Assembly (NCBI RefSeq): GCF_002506515.1
Contig: NZ_DAXS01000002.1
Span: 1 to 11,742 of the forward strand
DNA length: 11,742 bases
Direction: 5' to 3'
Source of the DNA: Caldivirga sp. UBA161
Lineage (GTDB): Archaea > Thermoproteota > Thermoprotei > Thermoproteales > Thermocladiaceae
The notes under the pieces are model-generated. The model was not told the DNA's origin and did not search any database. It saw nothing but the letters and a program-made list of their open reading frames with translations. The translations under genes and the position numbers were made by a program. Below are positions 1 through 6,770 of this stretch, piece after piece. Each line of letters opens with the position of its first letter. Position 1 is the stretch's first letter.

Positions 1-1554
1 CCAGGAAGATTCGACAGGGAGATAAACATAGGTATGCCTGATAAGAGGGCTAGGTTAGACATATTATCCATACACACCAGGGGTGTGCCATTATGTACGC
101 CTGATGATGTGTCCAACTGTAAGGATGATAATTGCCCATGTAAACGCGGGGATGAGGTTGACTTGGAGAAGATAGCTGATATGACCCACGGCTACACTGG
201 AGCCGACATAGCCGCATTAGTTAAGGAGGCTGCCATGACTAGGCTTAGGAAGTTCCTTAACCAGAATGGTAAGGCCATAGATTTAGATAGGCCAATACCC
301 ACCGACATGTTGAATATGATTAAGGTTACTATGCAGGACTTCATGGATGCCATGAAGTATATTCAACCTACAGTGTTAAGGGAGGTTATTGTTGAGGTTC
401 CTGAGGTTCATTGGGATGACATTGGGGGCTATGCTAATGTTAAGCAGGAGCTTAGGGAAACCGTTGAGTGGCCTATTAAGTATAGGGTTTACTTCGATGA
501 ATTAGGTGTTGAACCACCTAAGGGTATTTTGTTGTTTGGTCCTCCTGGTACTGGTAAGACTTTGTTGGCTAAGGCTGTTGCTAATGAGAGTGGTGCAAAC
601 TTCATAGCTGTACGTGGGCCTGAAATACTGAGTAAGTGGTTTGGTGAGAGTGAGAAGGCTATTAGGGAAATATTCAAGAAGGCGAGAATGGCAGCACCAT
701 GCGTAGTATTCTTCGACGAAATAGACGCAATAGCACCAGCAAGAGGCTACAGGATAGATAGTGGTGCCACTGATAGGATAGTTAACCAGATACTTGCTGA
801 AATGGATGGAATAGCGCCATTACGTAATGTAGTGGTTATAGCAGCCACCAATAGGCCTGATATACTTGACCCAGCATTACTAAGGCCAGGGAGATTCGAC
901 AGAATAATATACGTACCACCACCAGACAAGGAAGCTATACTTGAGATATTTAAGGTGCATACCAGGCATATTAAACTCTCCAGTGAAGTTAATGTGCAGG
1001 AACTGGCGGACTCCATTAGAGTTAACTCCATTGAGAAGGCGTTAACACAGCTTAACATTAAGGCTAATGAGTTTAAGGCTAAGATAACTGATGCCGTTGA
1101 ATCCGCCTTAACGGAGCTTGAGAATAGCGGCATTAAGCAGGATGATAAGGCTAAGTTAATTGAGGCGTTAAATAACGTGAAGTCCATGTTAAGTAATGGT
1201 GAATTTAAGGGTAGTAAGGGGTTGAGGGCAATGGCTGATGTGGTTAAGGCGCTGGCCGACGTATTCGAGGCAGCAACCCAAGGGCAAGTTGACAGTGGGC
1301 TTGAATCCCTCAGGGAGTTTAAATTATACGCATCCCTATACACTGGAGCCGATATAGCAGCCATAGTTAGGGAGGCGTCAATGATGGCCCTAAGGGAAGC
1401 CATAACATCAACAAAGACGCCATCAGACGTTGCAGTAACCATGAGGCACTTCCAAATAGCCTTCCAGAGAGTTCAACCATCATTAAGTGTTGAGATACTT
1501 AAGAAATATGATGAAATGTCCAGGATGCTAAGTAGAGTAATTAGAGGTTTATGA
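1..1554 (+). CDS. cdc48: Cdc48/VAT-family AAA+ unfoldase, 5'-truncated by window edge
   Basis: ATP-driven hexameric unfoldase (p97/VAT family) that extracts and unfolds proteins in the cytoplasm, in archaea often feeding the proteasome. The reading frame is open from base 1, so the ATG at 34 is internal: the first codons read PGRFDREINIG, the end of the D1 ATPase core. Numbering from base 1 (517 residues), the D1 lid covers about 12-85, with YTGADIAAL near 65. D2 has Walker A GPPGTGKT at 180-187, Walker B FFDEID with the DE pair at 239-240, and its own PGRFDR. The N-terminal domain and most of D1 lie outside the window. Two features are odd. The D1 lid holds four cysteines at 32, 40, 45 and 47. 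The D2 lid is interrupted by about 107 extra Lys/Ala/Leu/Glu-rich residues (about 339-445) between LADS and LYTGADIAA. Family assignment is secure; the function of the insert is unknown. Confidence 0.95.
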   Translation, partial: PGRFDREINIGMPDKRARLDILSIHTRGVPLCTPDDVSNCKDDNCPCKRGDEVDLEKIADMTHGYTGADIAALVKEAAMTRLRKFLNQNGKAIDLDRPIPTDMLNMIKVTMQDFMDAMKYIQPTVLREVIVEVPEVHWDDIGGYANVKQELRETVEWPIKYRVYFDELGVEPPKGILLFGPPGTGKTLLAKAVANESGANFIAVRGPEILSKWFGESEKAIREIFKKARMAAPCVVFFDEIDAIAPARGYRIDSGATDRIVNQILAEMDGIAPLRNVVVIAATNRPDILDPALLRPGRFDRIIYVPPPDKEAILEIFKVHTRHIKLSSEVNVQELADSIRVNSIEKALTQLNIKANEFKAKITDAVESALTELENSGIKQDDKAKLIEALNNVKSMLSNGEFKGSKGLRAMADVVKALADVFEAATQGQVDSGLESLREFKLYASLYTGADIAAIVREASMMALREAITSTKTPSDVAVTMRHFQIAFQRVQPSLSVEILKKYDEMSRMLSRVIRGL

Positions 1555-1752
1555 CTATGAAGAATAAGGAGAAAACTTCCCTCGATATAAGTTACTCACC
1601 TCATCTTAATACCTAACTCGGTGAATTTACCTATATTTAATTCTTGAATTCTCTGCTTCATTTAATGAGTTTTGTGAATCATTTACGATGTTTCATTCAA
1701 TTCAACATTACCTAACAATAGATTACATAATGCCTACAGCCAGTAAAACTTA
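1555..1752. other. AT-rich intergenic stretch with no recognisable gene
   Basis: This is the first 198 bases of the 481-base gap between the Cdc48 stop and the kinase start. I see only very short frames, such as a 19-codon one from 1557, and no hairpin followed by a T tract, no tRNA-like T arm and no C/D boxes. It may contain the unrecognisable 3' part of the decayed minus-strand gene ending near 1753. Confidence 0.4.
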
Positions 1753-1914
1753 TAAATCATGCTGAAGCACAAACTGATAGAAGAACACTATATTACCTGA
1801 ATATCTTTAATGTATCCACGTCTGTGGTAAGAAACCAGTTAGCGCATGCGCAGCCTTTATGGGGTCCGCTAAGTCCGCGGGGTTATTCATTATTATGAAG
1901 AGTGGCTTAGCCAT
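1753..1914 (-). pseudogene. decayed DsrE-family-like gene
   Basis: On the minus strand an ATG at 1914 opens a frame beginning MAKPLFIIMNNPADLADP followed by IKAAHALTG. This is the pattern I associate with the N-terminus of small archaeal DsrE/DsrF-like proteins (usually about 110-120 residues). The frame ends after 35 codons at 1807. Similarity seems to continue in other frames: a GYIKDIQVI stretch, then VFFYQFVLQHDL at 1753-1788, which loosely recalls the FFGPSV-RLL segment of the family. At least two frameshifts or stops would be needed, so I read this as a relic and not a functional 35-residue gene. The promoter is still recognisable, and GGTGGTGA lies just before the ATG. I could not trace the C-terminal third in 1555-1752. 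Assignment is from memory of the family only. Confidence 0.45.
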
Positions 1915-1938
1915 GGCTCACCACCCTCATGATTAAAC

Positions 1939-1944
1939 TTTAAA
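1939..1944 (-). promoter_or_regulatory. TATA box of the decayed DsrE-like gene
   Basis: TTTAAA (palindromic, so the same on both strands) is centred about 27 bases upstream of the minus-strand ATG at 1914, the spacing seen at the intact genes here. Its persistence suggests that 1914 was a real, leaderless start. Confidence 0.45.
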
Positions 1945-2007
1945 CCTTATTTCATTCTCCCAGCTCCATAACCATATGTAGAGCCTAATTTAATTGTGGG
2001 TTACTAC

Positions 2008-2013
2008 TTAAAA
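2008..2013 (+). promoter_or_regulatory. TATA box for isopentenyl phosphate kinase
   Basis: TTAAAA within a CTTAAAAG context is centred about 26 bases before the ATG at 2036. This places transcription start at that ATG and supports a leaderless message. The TATAATA at 2017-2023 is too close to any start to serve as box A. Confidence 0.55.
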
Positions 2014-2035
2014 GCATATAATAGGCGTGAATGTG

Positions 2036-2803
2036 ATGATATTGATTAAGCTGGGGGGATCAGCGTTCAGTGATAAGTCTAGGCCATTATCGTTTTATGA
2101 AGAACCGGTAAGGAATCTAGCACTATTAATTAAGCAGCATGGTATTACTCCTGTACTGATACATGGGGGTGGTTCCTTCGCCCACCCTGTGGCTAAGGCT
2201 TATGGGTTAGATAGGGGTATTAGGGATGATGGGCAATTAATTGGCGTATCATTAACGTCACTGGCGTTAAGCCTACTCAACGAGAGGATAACATCAATAT
2301 TTCTTAAACTGAAGTTACCCACATACACCATAAGGACTGGGGCAGTATTCGTGAGAATGCTGAGTGGACTTAGGTTAAGTAGTGATGTAGTGGACTTGGT
2401 TAGGAGGTTAGTGGAGATGGGGATTATACCAGTGTTTTACGGTGATGTAATTCATGATTATAAATTAGGCTTCAGTATACTGAGTGGCGATGAGATAATG
2501 GTTGAGTTGGCTAAGTGGCTTAAGCCTAAGTACGCACTATTCTTAATGGATGTTGAGGGGGTTTACAGTAAGGGGCCTAGGATGGGTGAGTTAATTAGGG
2601 TATTTAAACCAAGTACTCAAGTATCATATAGTGTTGGTGGAGTTGATGCCACTGGGGGGTTGATGAGTAAGCTTAAGCATGCCATTGAATTAGCCAGCAT
2701 GGGTGTTCGAACATACTTATGCTCAATAATGGATCAGGAATCCTTAAGCCTAATCCTCACTGGAGGGGAACCTGGAAGGTGCACTAGGATTGAGGTTAGG
2801 TAA
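2036..2803 (+). CDS. ipk: isopentenyl phosphate kinase
   Basis: Phosphorylates isopentenyl phosphate to isopentenyl diphosphate with ATP. This is the last step of the archaeal modified mevalonate route that supplies isoprenoid ether lipids. It has the amino-acid-kinase fold: MILIKLGGS at the N-terminus (Lys5, glycine loop), IHGGGSFAHP at 42-51 with His50 (the histidine that marks this family and contacts the substrate phosphate), SGDEI at 150-154, MDVEGVY at 171-177 and DATGGLM at 204-210. At 255 residues it is typical for the family. I start it at ATG 2036, not GTG 2027 or 2033, because family members begin directly with the strand before KLGGS and because the TATA box fits a leaderless start there. 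It appears monocistronic, with 76 bases and a new promoter before the next gene. The later paralogues of the amino-acid-kinase fold (UMP or glutamate kinase) lack the SF-A/G-HP histidine. Confidence 0.93.
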   Translation: MILIKLGGSAFSDKSRPLSFYEEPVRNLALLIKQHGITPVLIHGGGSFAHPVAKAYGLDRGIRDDGQLIGVSLTSLALSLLNERITSIFLKLKLPTYTIRTGAVFVRMLSGLRLSSDVVDLVRRLVEMGIIPVFYGDVIHDYKLGFSILSGDEIMVELAKWLKPKYALFLMDVEGVYSKGPRMGELIRVFKPSTQVSYSVGGVDATGGLMSKLKHAIELASMGVRTYLCSIMDQESLSLILTGGEPGRCTRIEVR

Positions 2804-2848
2804 CTTACTTAATGCTGTATCACTACGGTATTAAGCATAAATATAAGC

Positions 2849-2855
2849 TTTTAAA
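2849..2855 (+). promoter_or_regulatory. TATA box for the zinc-ribbon protein gene
   Basis: TTTTAAA is centred about 28 bases before the GTG at 2880, which favours that GTG as a leaderless start. Confidence 0.5.
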
Positions 2856-2879
2856 CTGATTAAAGTAGCGTTTAAGCCC

Positions 2880-3428
2880 GTGGAAAAGGAGGAGGTTATT
2901 GAGGATTTAAGTAAAATAATGGGGGAGAGGGGGTTTACCTTAAGTAAGCTTAATGATGAGGCTTACATCGCTAAGTCAGGTTCATTAAATATGCTTATTT
3001 GGCTACCCAATGAAGATTACTTACTCATAGATGATCCAGTTAAGTTTGTTGAGAGGATGGGGTTAAATAAGGTTGATGGCGTTATAGTTGTCTCATATAG
3101 GGCCTTTTACCTAGCTGATGAAGTTAGTAAACTCATTGATACTGTTAGGGTTTGGAATGGAATGTACCTTAACGTTAAGGTCTATGCAGTCGACATTTAT
3201 AGGCTTGGGGAGAGACTTGAGGAGACCCTTAATCTAGCCCTAACAACATTCTCATCCAAAGTGTCAAGCATTAATGAGCCTGATGGACCATGCCCACAGT
3301 GTGGATCCCAAATGCTCATCAAGTATAGGCATTCACATAAGTCATTAATATACGAGAAACCTGTAATTGAGGAGATATTGACCTGCGAGAAGTGTATGAT
3401 TAAGATACATAGGGTTAGAGTTCAATGA
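2880..3428 (+). CDS. uncharacterised protein with C-terminal zinc ribbon
   Basis: I do not recognise the family. The 182-residue product has two parts. Residues 1-130 look like a mixed alpha/beta domain, with strands such as LNMLIWLP, YLLIDD and VDGVIVVSY; the hydrophobic-strand and D/E pattern is loosely reminiscent of nuclease or restriction-like folds, but I see no clear catalytic motif. Residues 138-172 form a likely zinc ribbon with CPQC (138, 141) and CEKC (169, 172), 27 residues apart. No signal peptide or membrane segment is visible, so it is probably cytoplasmic. It starts at a GTG positioned for leaderless transcription; the next in-frame ATG encodes Met14. It stands alone between isopentenyl phosphate kinase and a sugar nucleotidyltransferase, each with its own promoter, so context says little about its job. 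Codon use matches its neighbours. Confidence 0.8.
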   Translation: MEKEEVIEDLSKIMGERGFTLSKLNDEAYIAKSGSLNMLIWLPNEDYLLIDDPVKFVERMGLNKVDGVIVVSYRAFYLADEVSKLIDTVRVWNGMYLNVKVYAVDIYRLGERLEETLNLALTTFSSKVSSINEPDGPCPQCGSQMLIKYRHSHKSLIYEKPVIEEILTCEKCMIKIHRVRVQ

Positions 3429-3524
3429 TTAAGAATAATTAAGTGGGTTAATTAAGCTTCAGAATAATATAATGGCCTCATGTTAAATAAACCACAGCCC
3501 TAATACTTAACCATGTGGTAATCG

Positions 3525-3531
3525 TTAATAA
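3525..3531 (+). promoter_or_regulatory. TATA box for the nucleotidyltransferase gene
   Basis: TTAATAA is centred about 27 bases before ATG 3555. The rest of the 126-base gap (3429-3554) is AT-rich and shows nothing else I can support. Confidence 0.45.
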
Positions 3532-3554
3532 CCCTTATCAATGCAGTAAATTTA

Positions 3555-4268
3555 ATGGCAATGTTTGCTATAATACTTGCAGGCGGGTTTGGGAAGAGGC
3601 TTAGGCCACTTACTGACGATAGGCCTAAGCCCCTTGTTGAGGTTGCCGGTAGGCCAATACTGGCTTGGCAAATAGATTGGTTAAGGGAGCAGGGGGTTAC
3701 TGATATTGTATTAGCAGTCGGTTACCTGGGTGGTAAAATATTTGATTACATTGGAGATGGTGCTCAATTCGGCGTTAGGGTCTACTACAGTGTTGAAAGG
3801 GAACCATTGGGGACTGGGGGTGCTGTTAGGAGTGCGTTGAAGTATATTAATGATGATAGTTTCATTGTTGTTAATGGGGATGTAATAACTAATTTAAGAA
3901 TAAGTAAACTCATGGAATCCTTGCAGAGAGGTGTTATTGGGGTTATTGCATTGACGCCACTCAAGAGCCCATACGGTATAGTTCAGGTTGATGAGAATGG
4001 CTTCATATTAAACTTCCAAGAGAAGCCCCAGTTACCTTACTTAATTAATGCAGGCGTGTACGCGTTGAGAACATCCATACGGGATTACTTGCCGGAGAAG
4101 GGTGATATTGAGGTTCACACATTCCCTAAGTTAGCTAAGGATAAGAAGCTCATAGGTATTACGTACAGTGATGTTTACTGGAAGTCGATAGATACCCTTA
4201 AGGATCTTGAGGAGGCTGATAAGGCAATTAATGAGCAAGGAGTCTTTAATAATAAGGTAAGGGGCTAA
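3555..4268 (+). CDS. sugar-1-phosphate nucleotidyltransferase (short, GT-A type)
   Basis: Couples an NTP to a sugar 1-phosphate to give an NDP-sugar for glycan or glycolipid synthesis in the cytoplasm. It has the NTP_transferase signature ILAGGFGKRLRPLT at 7-20 followed by RPKPLVEVAGRPI (23-35). Also present are VNGDV with the metal-binding Asp109, the EKP motif at 156-158, NAGVY at 165-169 and WKSIDT at 209-214. The 237-residue length matches the short class that lacks the C-terminal left-handed beta-helix acyltransferase domain of GlmU. Close relatives are annotated as mannose-1-phosphate guanylyltransferase or heptose-1-phosphate guanylyltransferase (HddC-like), but substrate and nucleotide cannot be read from the motifs. 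The start is ATG 3555, with Met3 (ATG 3561) as an alternative; the TATA spacing favours 3555. It lies 50 bases before the CCA enzyme gene, which has its own TATA box. Confidence 0.88.
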   Translation: MAMFAIILAGGFGKRLRPLTDDRPKPLVEVAGRPILAWQIDWLREQGVTDIVLAVGYLGGKIFDYIGDGAQFGVRVYYSVEREPLGTGGAVRSALKYINDDSFIVVNGDVITNLRISKLMESLQRGVIGVIALTPLKSPYGIVQVDENGFILNFQEKPQLPYLINAGVYALRTSIRDYLPEKGDIEVHTFPKLAKDKKLIGITYSDVYWKSIDTLKDLEEADKAINEQGVFNNKVRG

Positions 4269-4292
4269 GCACCTCTACAGTTGAGTAAGGGA

Positions 4293-4298
4293 TTAAAA
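4293..4298 (+). promoter_or_regulatory. TATA box for the CCA-adding enzyme gene
   Basis: TTAAAA is centred about 24 bases before GTG 4319. An out-of-frame ATG at 4317 overlaps this GTG by a single base. Confidence 0.45.
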
Positions 4299-4318
4299 GT
4301 AATTATTGGTGAATTAAT

Positions 4319-5686
4319 GTGCCTAATATTGAGGATGTTATTAAGGAAGCCCTTAGGATTGTTACCCCAAGTCAAGATGAAGTTAAGGCTATTAACAGTA
4401 TTGCCTTAGAAATAATGCACATACTTGAGCGGAAGTTACGTGAATTAGGCCTTGAGGCTGAGGTTACTCTACAGGGTTCCATTGCCCACGGTACCTGGCT
4501 GCCTGGGGATAGGGATATTGATGTTTTCCTAGTTTTCCCACGTAACGACAAGTACATTAACCTTGTTAAGTCCGGGGAATTAGTAAGGGATCTAGCTGCA
4601 GCTATTTCAGAAATAGGTATAAGCTGGGTCATGAATTATGCCCAACACCCCTACTTAACGTTAACATACAATGGCTTTAACATTGATGTGGTCCCATGCA
4701 TTAAAATGAGGCCCGGTGAAAAACCGATAACAGCAGCTGATAGGACCCCCCTCCATACGCTTTACTTAAGGGGTAGGTTAAGCGGCCTTGAGGGGGATGT
4801 TAGGTTACTTAAATTAATGATGAAGAGGATTAACGTCTACGGCGCTGAGATTAAGGTTCAAGGCTTCAGCGGCTACTTAACGGAATTAATTACATTAGCC
4901 TATGGGGGCTTCGTGAATACCATTAAGGCGGCTTCAAGGTGGATCCCATTTAAGGTTAAGATAACCCTTGAGGTTCCAAGTAAAGTTAACTTCAATGCAC
5001 CATTAGTGGTTATTGATCCAGTGGACCCAGGTAGGAATGCTGCAGCAGCAGTCTCCTTGGACTCAATGGCAACCTTCATAGCGGCATCAAGGCGCTTCCT
5101 CAGGAAGCCAAGCATGACCTTCTTCACTAATAACACTAAGCCATTATCGGCATTGCAGGTAAGGAACATACCAACATTAATCATTTACGGGGAGTACCCT
5201 AAGGATTATGTAGAGGATATTGTCTGGGGCCAATTAAGGAGGATTGCATCAACAATATGGAATACTGTAAGTAGCAGCGGCTTTAAGCCAATTGACATAG
5301 GCCTCTACACGCCTCAAGATAATTACATTGTAGTAATGCTTACTGTTGAGGAGCCTGAATTACCTGAATATGAGGTCCACATGGGCCCACTTGTTTGGAC
5401 TGATGAGGCTGAGGCATTTATTGAGAAGTACATTAATGCCAGTAATGTGGTGGGCCCATTCATAAGGGATGGTAGGTGGTTTGTGATTAGGCCTAGGGGA
5501 ATTAGGAGTATTAAGGAGGCTGTAGTTAAGGGGCTTAAGGCTGTTAGGGGTGGTGTTGTTAAGGATTCCCTACTTAAGGGCCAAGTAATACTAATTAATG
5601 ATGCAGCCCAGGTTAATGAGCTACCAGTGGAGTTAAGGGATATAGCATTAGCCTTCATGAGTAAGAGGCCCCACTGGCTTACTTAA
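4319..5686 (+). CDS. cca: CCA tRNA nucleotidyltransferase, archaeal class I
   Basis: Adds or repairs the 3'-terminal CCA of tRNAs from CTP and ATP without a nucleic acid template. The nucleotidyltransferase head shows LQGSIAHGTW (51-60) and GDRDIDVF (63-70), giving the metal-binding pair Asp66 and Asp68. The third carboxylate is Asp123 in FNIDVVPC. The tRNA-binding region follows with QGFSGYLTEL at 181-190, a motif typical of archaeal CCA enzymes and related poly(A) polymerases. At 455 residues it is close to the usual archaeal length of about 440. The start is GTG, supported by TATA spacing and by the family N-terminus, a helix of the form IEDVIKEAL. It is likely its own transcription unit and is followed by 213 non-coding bases with strong inverted repeats. 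No truncation or missing catalytic residue is visible. Confidence 0.95.
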   Translation: MPNIEDVIKEALRIVTPSQDEVKAINSIALEIMHILERKLRELGLEAEVTLQGSIAHGTWLPGDRDIDVFLVFPRNDKYINLVKSGELVRDLAAAISEIGISWVMNYAQHPYLTLTYNGFNIDVVPCIKMRPGEKPITAADRTPLHTLYLRGRLSGLEGDVRLLKLMMKRINVYGAEIKVQGFSGYLTELITLAYGGFVNTIKAASRWIPFKVKITLEVPSKVNFNAPLVVIDPVDPGRNAAAAVSLDSMATFIAASRRFLRKPSMTFFTNNTKPLSALQVRNIPTLIIYGEYPKDYVEDIVWGQLRRIASTIWNTVSSSGFKPIDIGLYTPQDNYIVVMLTVEEPELPEYEVHMGPLVWTDEAEAFIEKYINASNVVGPFIRDGRWFVIRPRGIRSIKEAVVKGLKAVRGGVVKDSLLKGQVILINDAAQVNELPVELRDIALAFMSKRPHWLT

Positions 5687-5727
5687 TGGCCTATTAATGA
5701 TTTTAAAGCACCACAAGAATGAACTAC

Positions 5728-5742
5728 CCCCTCTTTAAGGGG
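5728..5742. repeat. short hairpin CCCCT/AGGGG
   Basis: Five paired bases (CCCCT at 5728-5732, AGGGG at 5738-5742) enclose the loop CTTTA, about 42 bases after the CCA gene stop. It overlaps a second small hairpin, GGGC-AGA-GCCC (5740-5750). On the minus strand it reads as a G-rich hairpin followed by GTAGTTCA, loosely like the right-end hairpins of IS200/IS605-type elements. That resemblance is from memory and weak. No T tract follows, so it is not an obvious terminator. Confidence 0.4.
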
Positions 5743-5769
5743 CAGAGCCCAATTCTAAATTAATTCCAA

Positions 5770-5824
5770 GGGGTATTGGGCGGGCTTTACAGGCGTTTTA
5801 GGTTGATTCCCGCCAGATATTCCC
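5770..5824. repeat. imperfect inverted repeat, helix A of the 5.8-kb structured region
   Basis: GGCGGG at 5779-5784 pairs perfectly with CCCGCC at 5809-5814. Outer arms GGGGTAT (5770-5776) and ATATTCCC (5817-5824) extend the stem past a small internal loop, using one G-T pair and a bulge. The 24-base loop (5785-5808) contains the left arm of a second, competing repeat. This is GC-rich sequence in otherwise AT-rich intergenic DNA. Confidence 0.6.
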
Positions 5825-5851
5825 TACAGGTGGTTAAAAATCAGCCTAAAA
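5796..5851. repeat. inverted repeat, helix B, mutually exclusive with helix A
   Basis: TTTTAGGTTGATT (5796-5808) and AATCAGCCTAAAA (5839-5851) are complementary over 13 positions with a single G-T pair on the plus strand. Inside it, CCGCC (5810-5814) can pair with GGTGG (5829-5833). The right arm of helix A is used inside helix B, so both cannot form fully at once. The region ends about 20 bases before the TATA box of the next gene, so it lies outside that gene's message. Confidence 0.55.
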
Positions 5852-5870
5852 CTTAGGGCAGGCAAAATAA

Positions 5871-5876
5871 TTAAAT
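5871..5876 (+). promoter_or_regulatory. TATA box for the endonuclease IV gene
   Basis: TTAAAT is centred about 27 bases before ATG 5900, consistent with a leaderless message. Confidence 0.5.
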
Positions 5877-5899
5877 AGTGTAAGTTTACCTTCACTTAA

Positions 5900-6739
5900 A
5901 TGGCTAAAGTTTATGTTGGACCAGCTGGGATACCGATTGGTTTAAAGGGTAAGAGGAGTACGTTGGATGGTATTAAGTATGTTAAGGATATTGGGTTAAA
6001 CGCCATGGAGATTGAGTTCGTTAGGGGTGTTAGGATGAGCCCCTCCGATGCTGAGAAAGCTGGGAAGCTGGCTAGGGAAATTGGGGTTAGGTTATCAGTT
6101 CATGCACCATACTTCATAAACCTATGCAGCGATAAGAGTGATACAGTTGAGGCGAGCATTAAGAGGTTAATGGAATCCCTAGAGAGGGGGGAAGCCATGG
6201 GGGCTACTGTGGTTGTCTTCCACCCAGCCTACTACGGTAAATTGGGGCCTGAGGGATGCTATAGTGCAGTTAAGGATAATGTATTGAGGATTGTTGACTG
6301 GATGAGGGAGAATGGGGTTAAGAATGTGAAGCTTGGCCTAGAGGTCATGGCTAGGAGGAGCCAGTTCGGCAGCCTTGAGGAGACTTTTAGGCTTGTTAAG
6401 GAGCTTAATCACCCACAGGTTATAGCCGTGGTCGATTGGGGCCACGTGTATGCTAGGAATGGTGGGAGTATAGATTATAGGGCTATATTAAACATGTGGA
6501 GGGAATACTTCGGTAACCAACCAATGCACACCCACTTTACGGCAGTTAAATATAGGAATGGGGAGTGGGTTGATGAGCATGAACCAATAGACACCAATAA
6601 TCCACCCTTCGAGCCATTAGCCCAGGAACTAGCTAAGGAGGATTTGGAAGTCACATTAATATGTGAATCACCGTTACTGGAGCAGGACGCATTAAAGATG
6701 AAGGATATGCTTCTTAAGTATGGCAACACCATGGCTTAA
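5900..6739 (+). CDS. nfo: endonuclease IV, AP endonuclease family 2
   Basis: Cleaves DNA 5' to abasic sites and at oxidised bases in base excision repair, using a trinuclear zinc centre in a TIM barrel. The metal ligands of the family can be placed: His68 (VHAPY), His108 (FHPAYY), Glu148 (GLEV), Asp179 and His182 (VDWGHVYA), His212 (THFT), Asp225 and His227 (DEHEPI), and Glu256 (ICESP). All nine are present, so the enzyme should be active. At 279 residues it matches the bacterial enzymes of about 280. ATG 5900 is preceded by a TATA box at leaderless spacing and an N-terminal strand (VYVGPAG) as expected. The gene is convergent with the MFS gene, with 31 bases between stop codons. A sugar-isomerase TIM barrel (xylose isomerase-like) is the alternative fold mate, but the complete endonuclease IV ligand set argues against it. 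Confidence 0.93.
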   Translation: MAKVYVGPAGIPIGLKGKRSTLDGIKYVKDIGLNAMEIEFVRGVRMSPSDAEKAGKLAREIGVRLSVHAPYFINLCSDKSDTVEASIKRLMESLERGEAMGATVVVFHPAYYGKLGPEGCYSAVKDNVLRIVDWMRENGVKNVKLGLEVMARRSQFGSLEETFRLVKELNHPQVIAVVDWGHVYARNGGSIDYRAILNMWREYFGNQPMHTHFTAVKYRNGEWVDEHEPIDTNNPPFEPLAQELAKEDLEVTLICESPLLEQDALKMKDMLLKYGNTMA

Positions 6740-6770
6740 GCCACTGAACCTTAATTAATATTATGAAAAC

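Noticed and set aside
1015..1335. The extra segment in the Cdc48 D2 lid as an intein
   Set aside because: It is only about 107 residues long, contains no cysteine and lacks the terminal His-Asn. It is also not at the Walker A site, where inteins often sit.
747..1442. Long antisense open frame across the Cdc48 gene, and similar ones opposite the CCA, endonuclease IV and MFS genes
   Set aside because: These are mirror frames caused by codon bias in strongly supported genes; they lack family motifs and promoters.
1557..1616. 19-codon plus-strand frame just after the Cdc48 stop
   Set aside because: It is too short, has no promoter or ribosome-binding signal, and carries no recognisable motif.
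1861..1882. GTCCGC repeats that recall an RNase P RNA core motif
   Set aside because: No ACAGAAA-like partner is found, and the minus strand reads well as protein (PADLADP) in the decayed DsrE-like gene, which explains the repeat.
2017..2023. TATAATA as the kinase promoter
   Set aside because: It lies only about 16 bases before ATG 2036, whereas the TTAAAA at 2008-2013 has the spacing seen across the window.
5796..5815. GGTTGATTCCCGCC as a tRNA T arm or a split-tRNA 3' half, which occur in Caldivirga-type archaea
   Set aside because: The loop would have six bases and lacks the invariant TTC, no five-pair T stem forms, and GGGCGGG upstream is far too close to be the acceptor partner. I see no anticodon arm.
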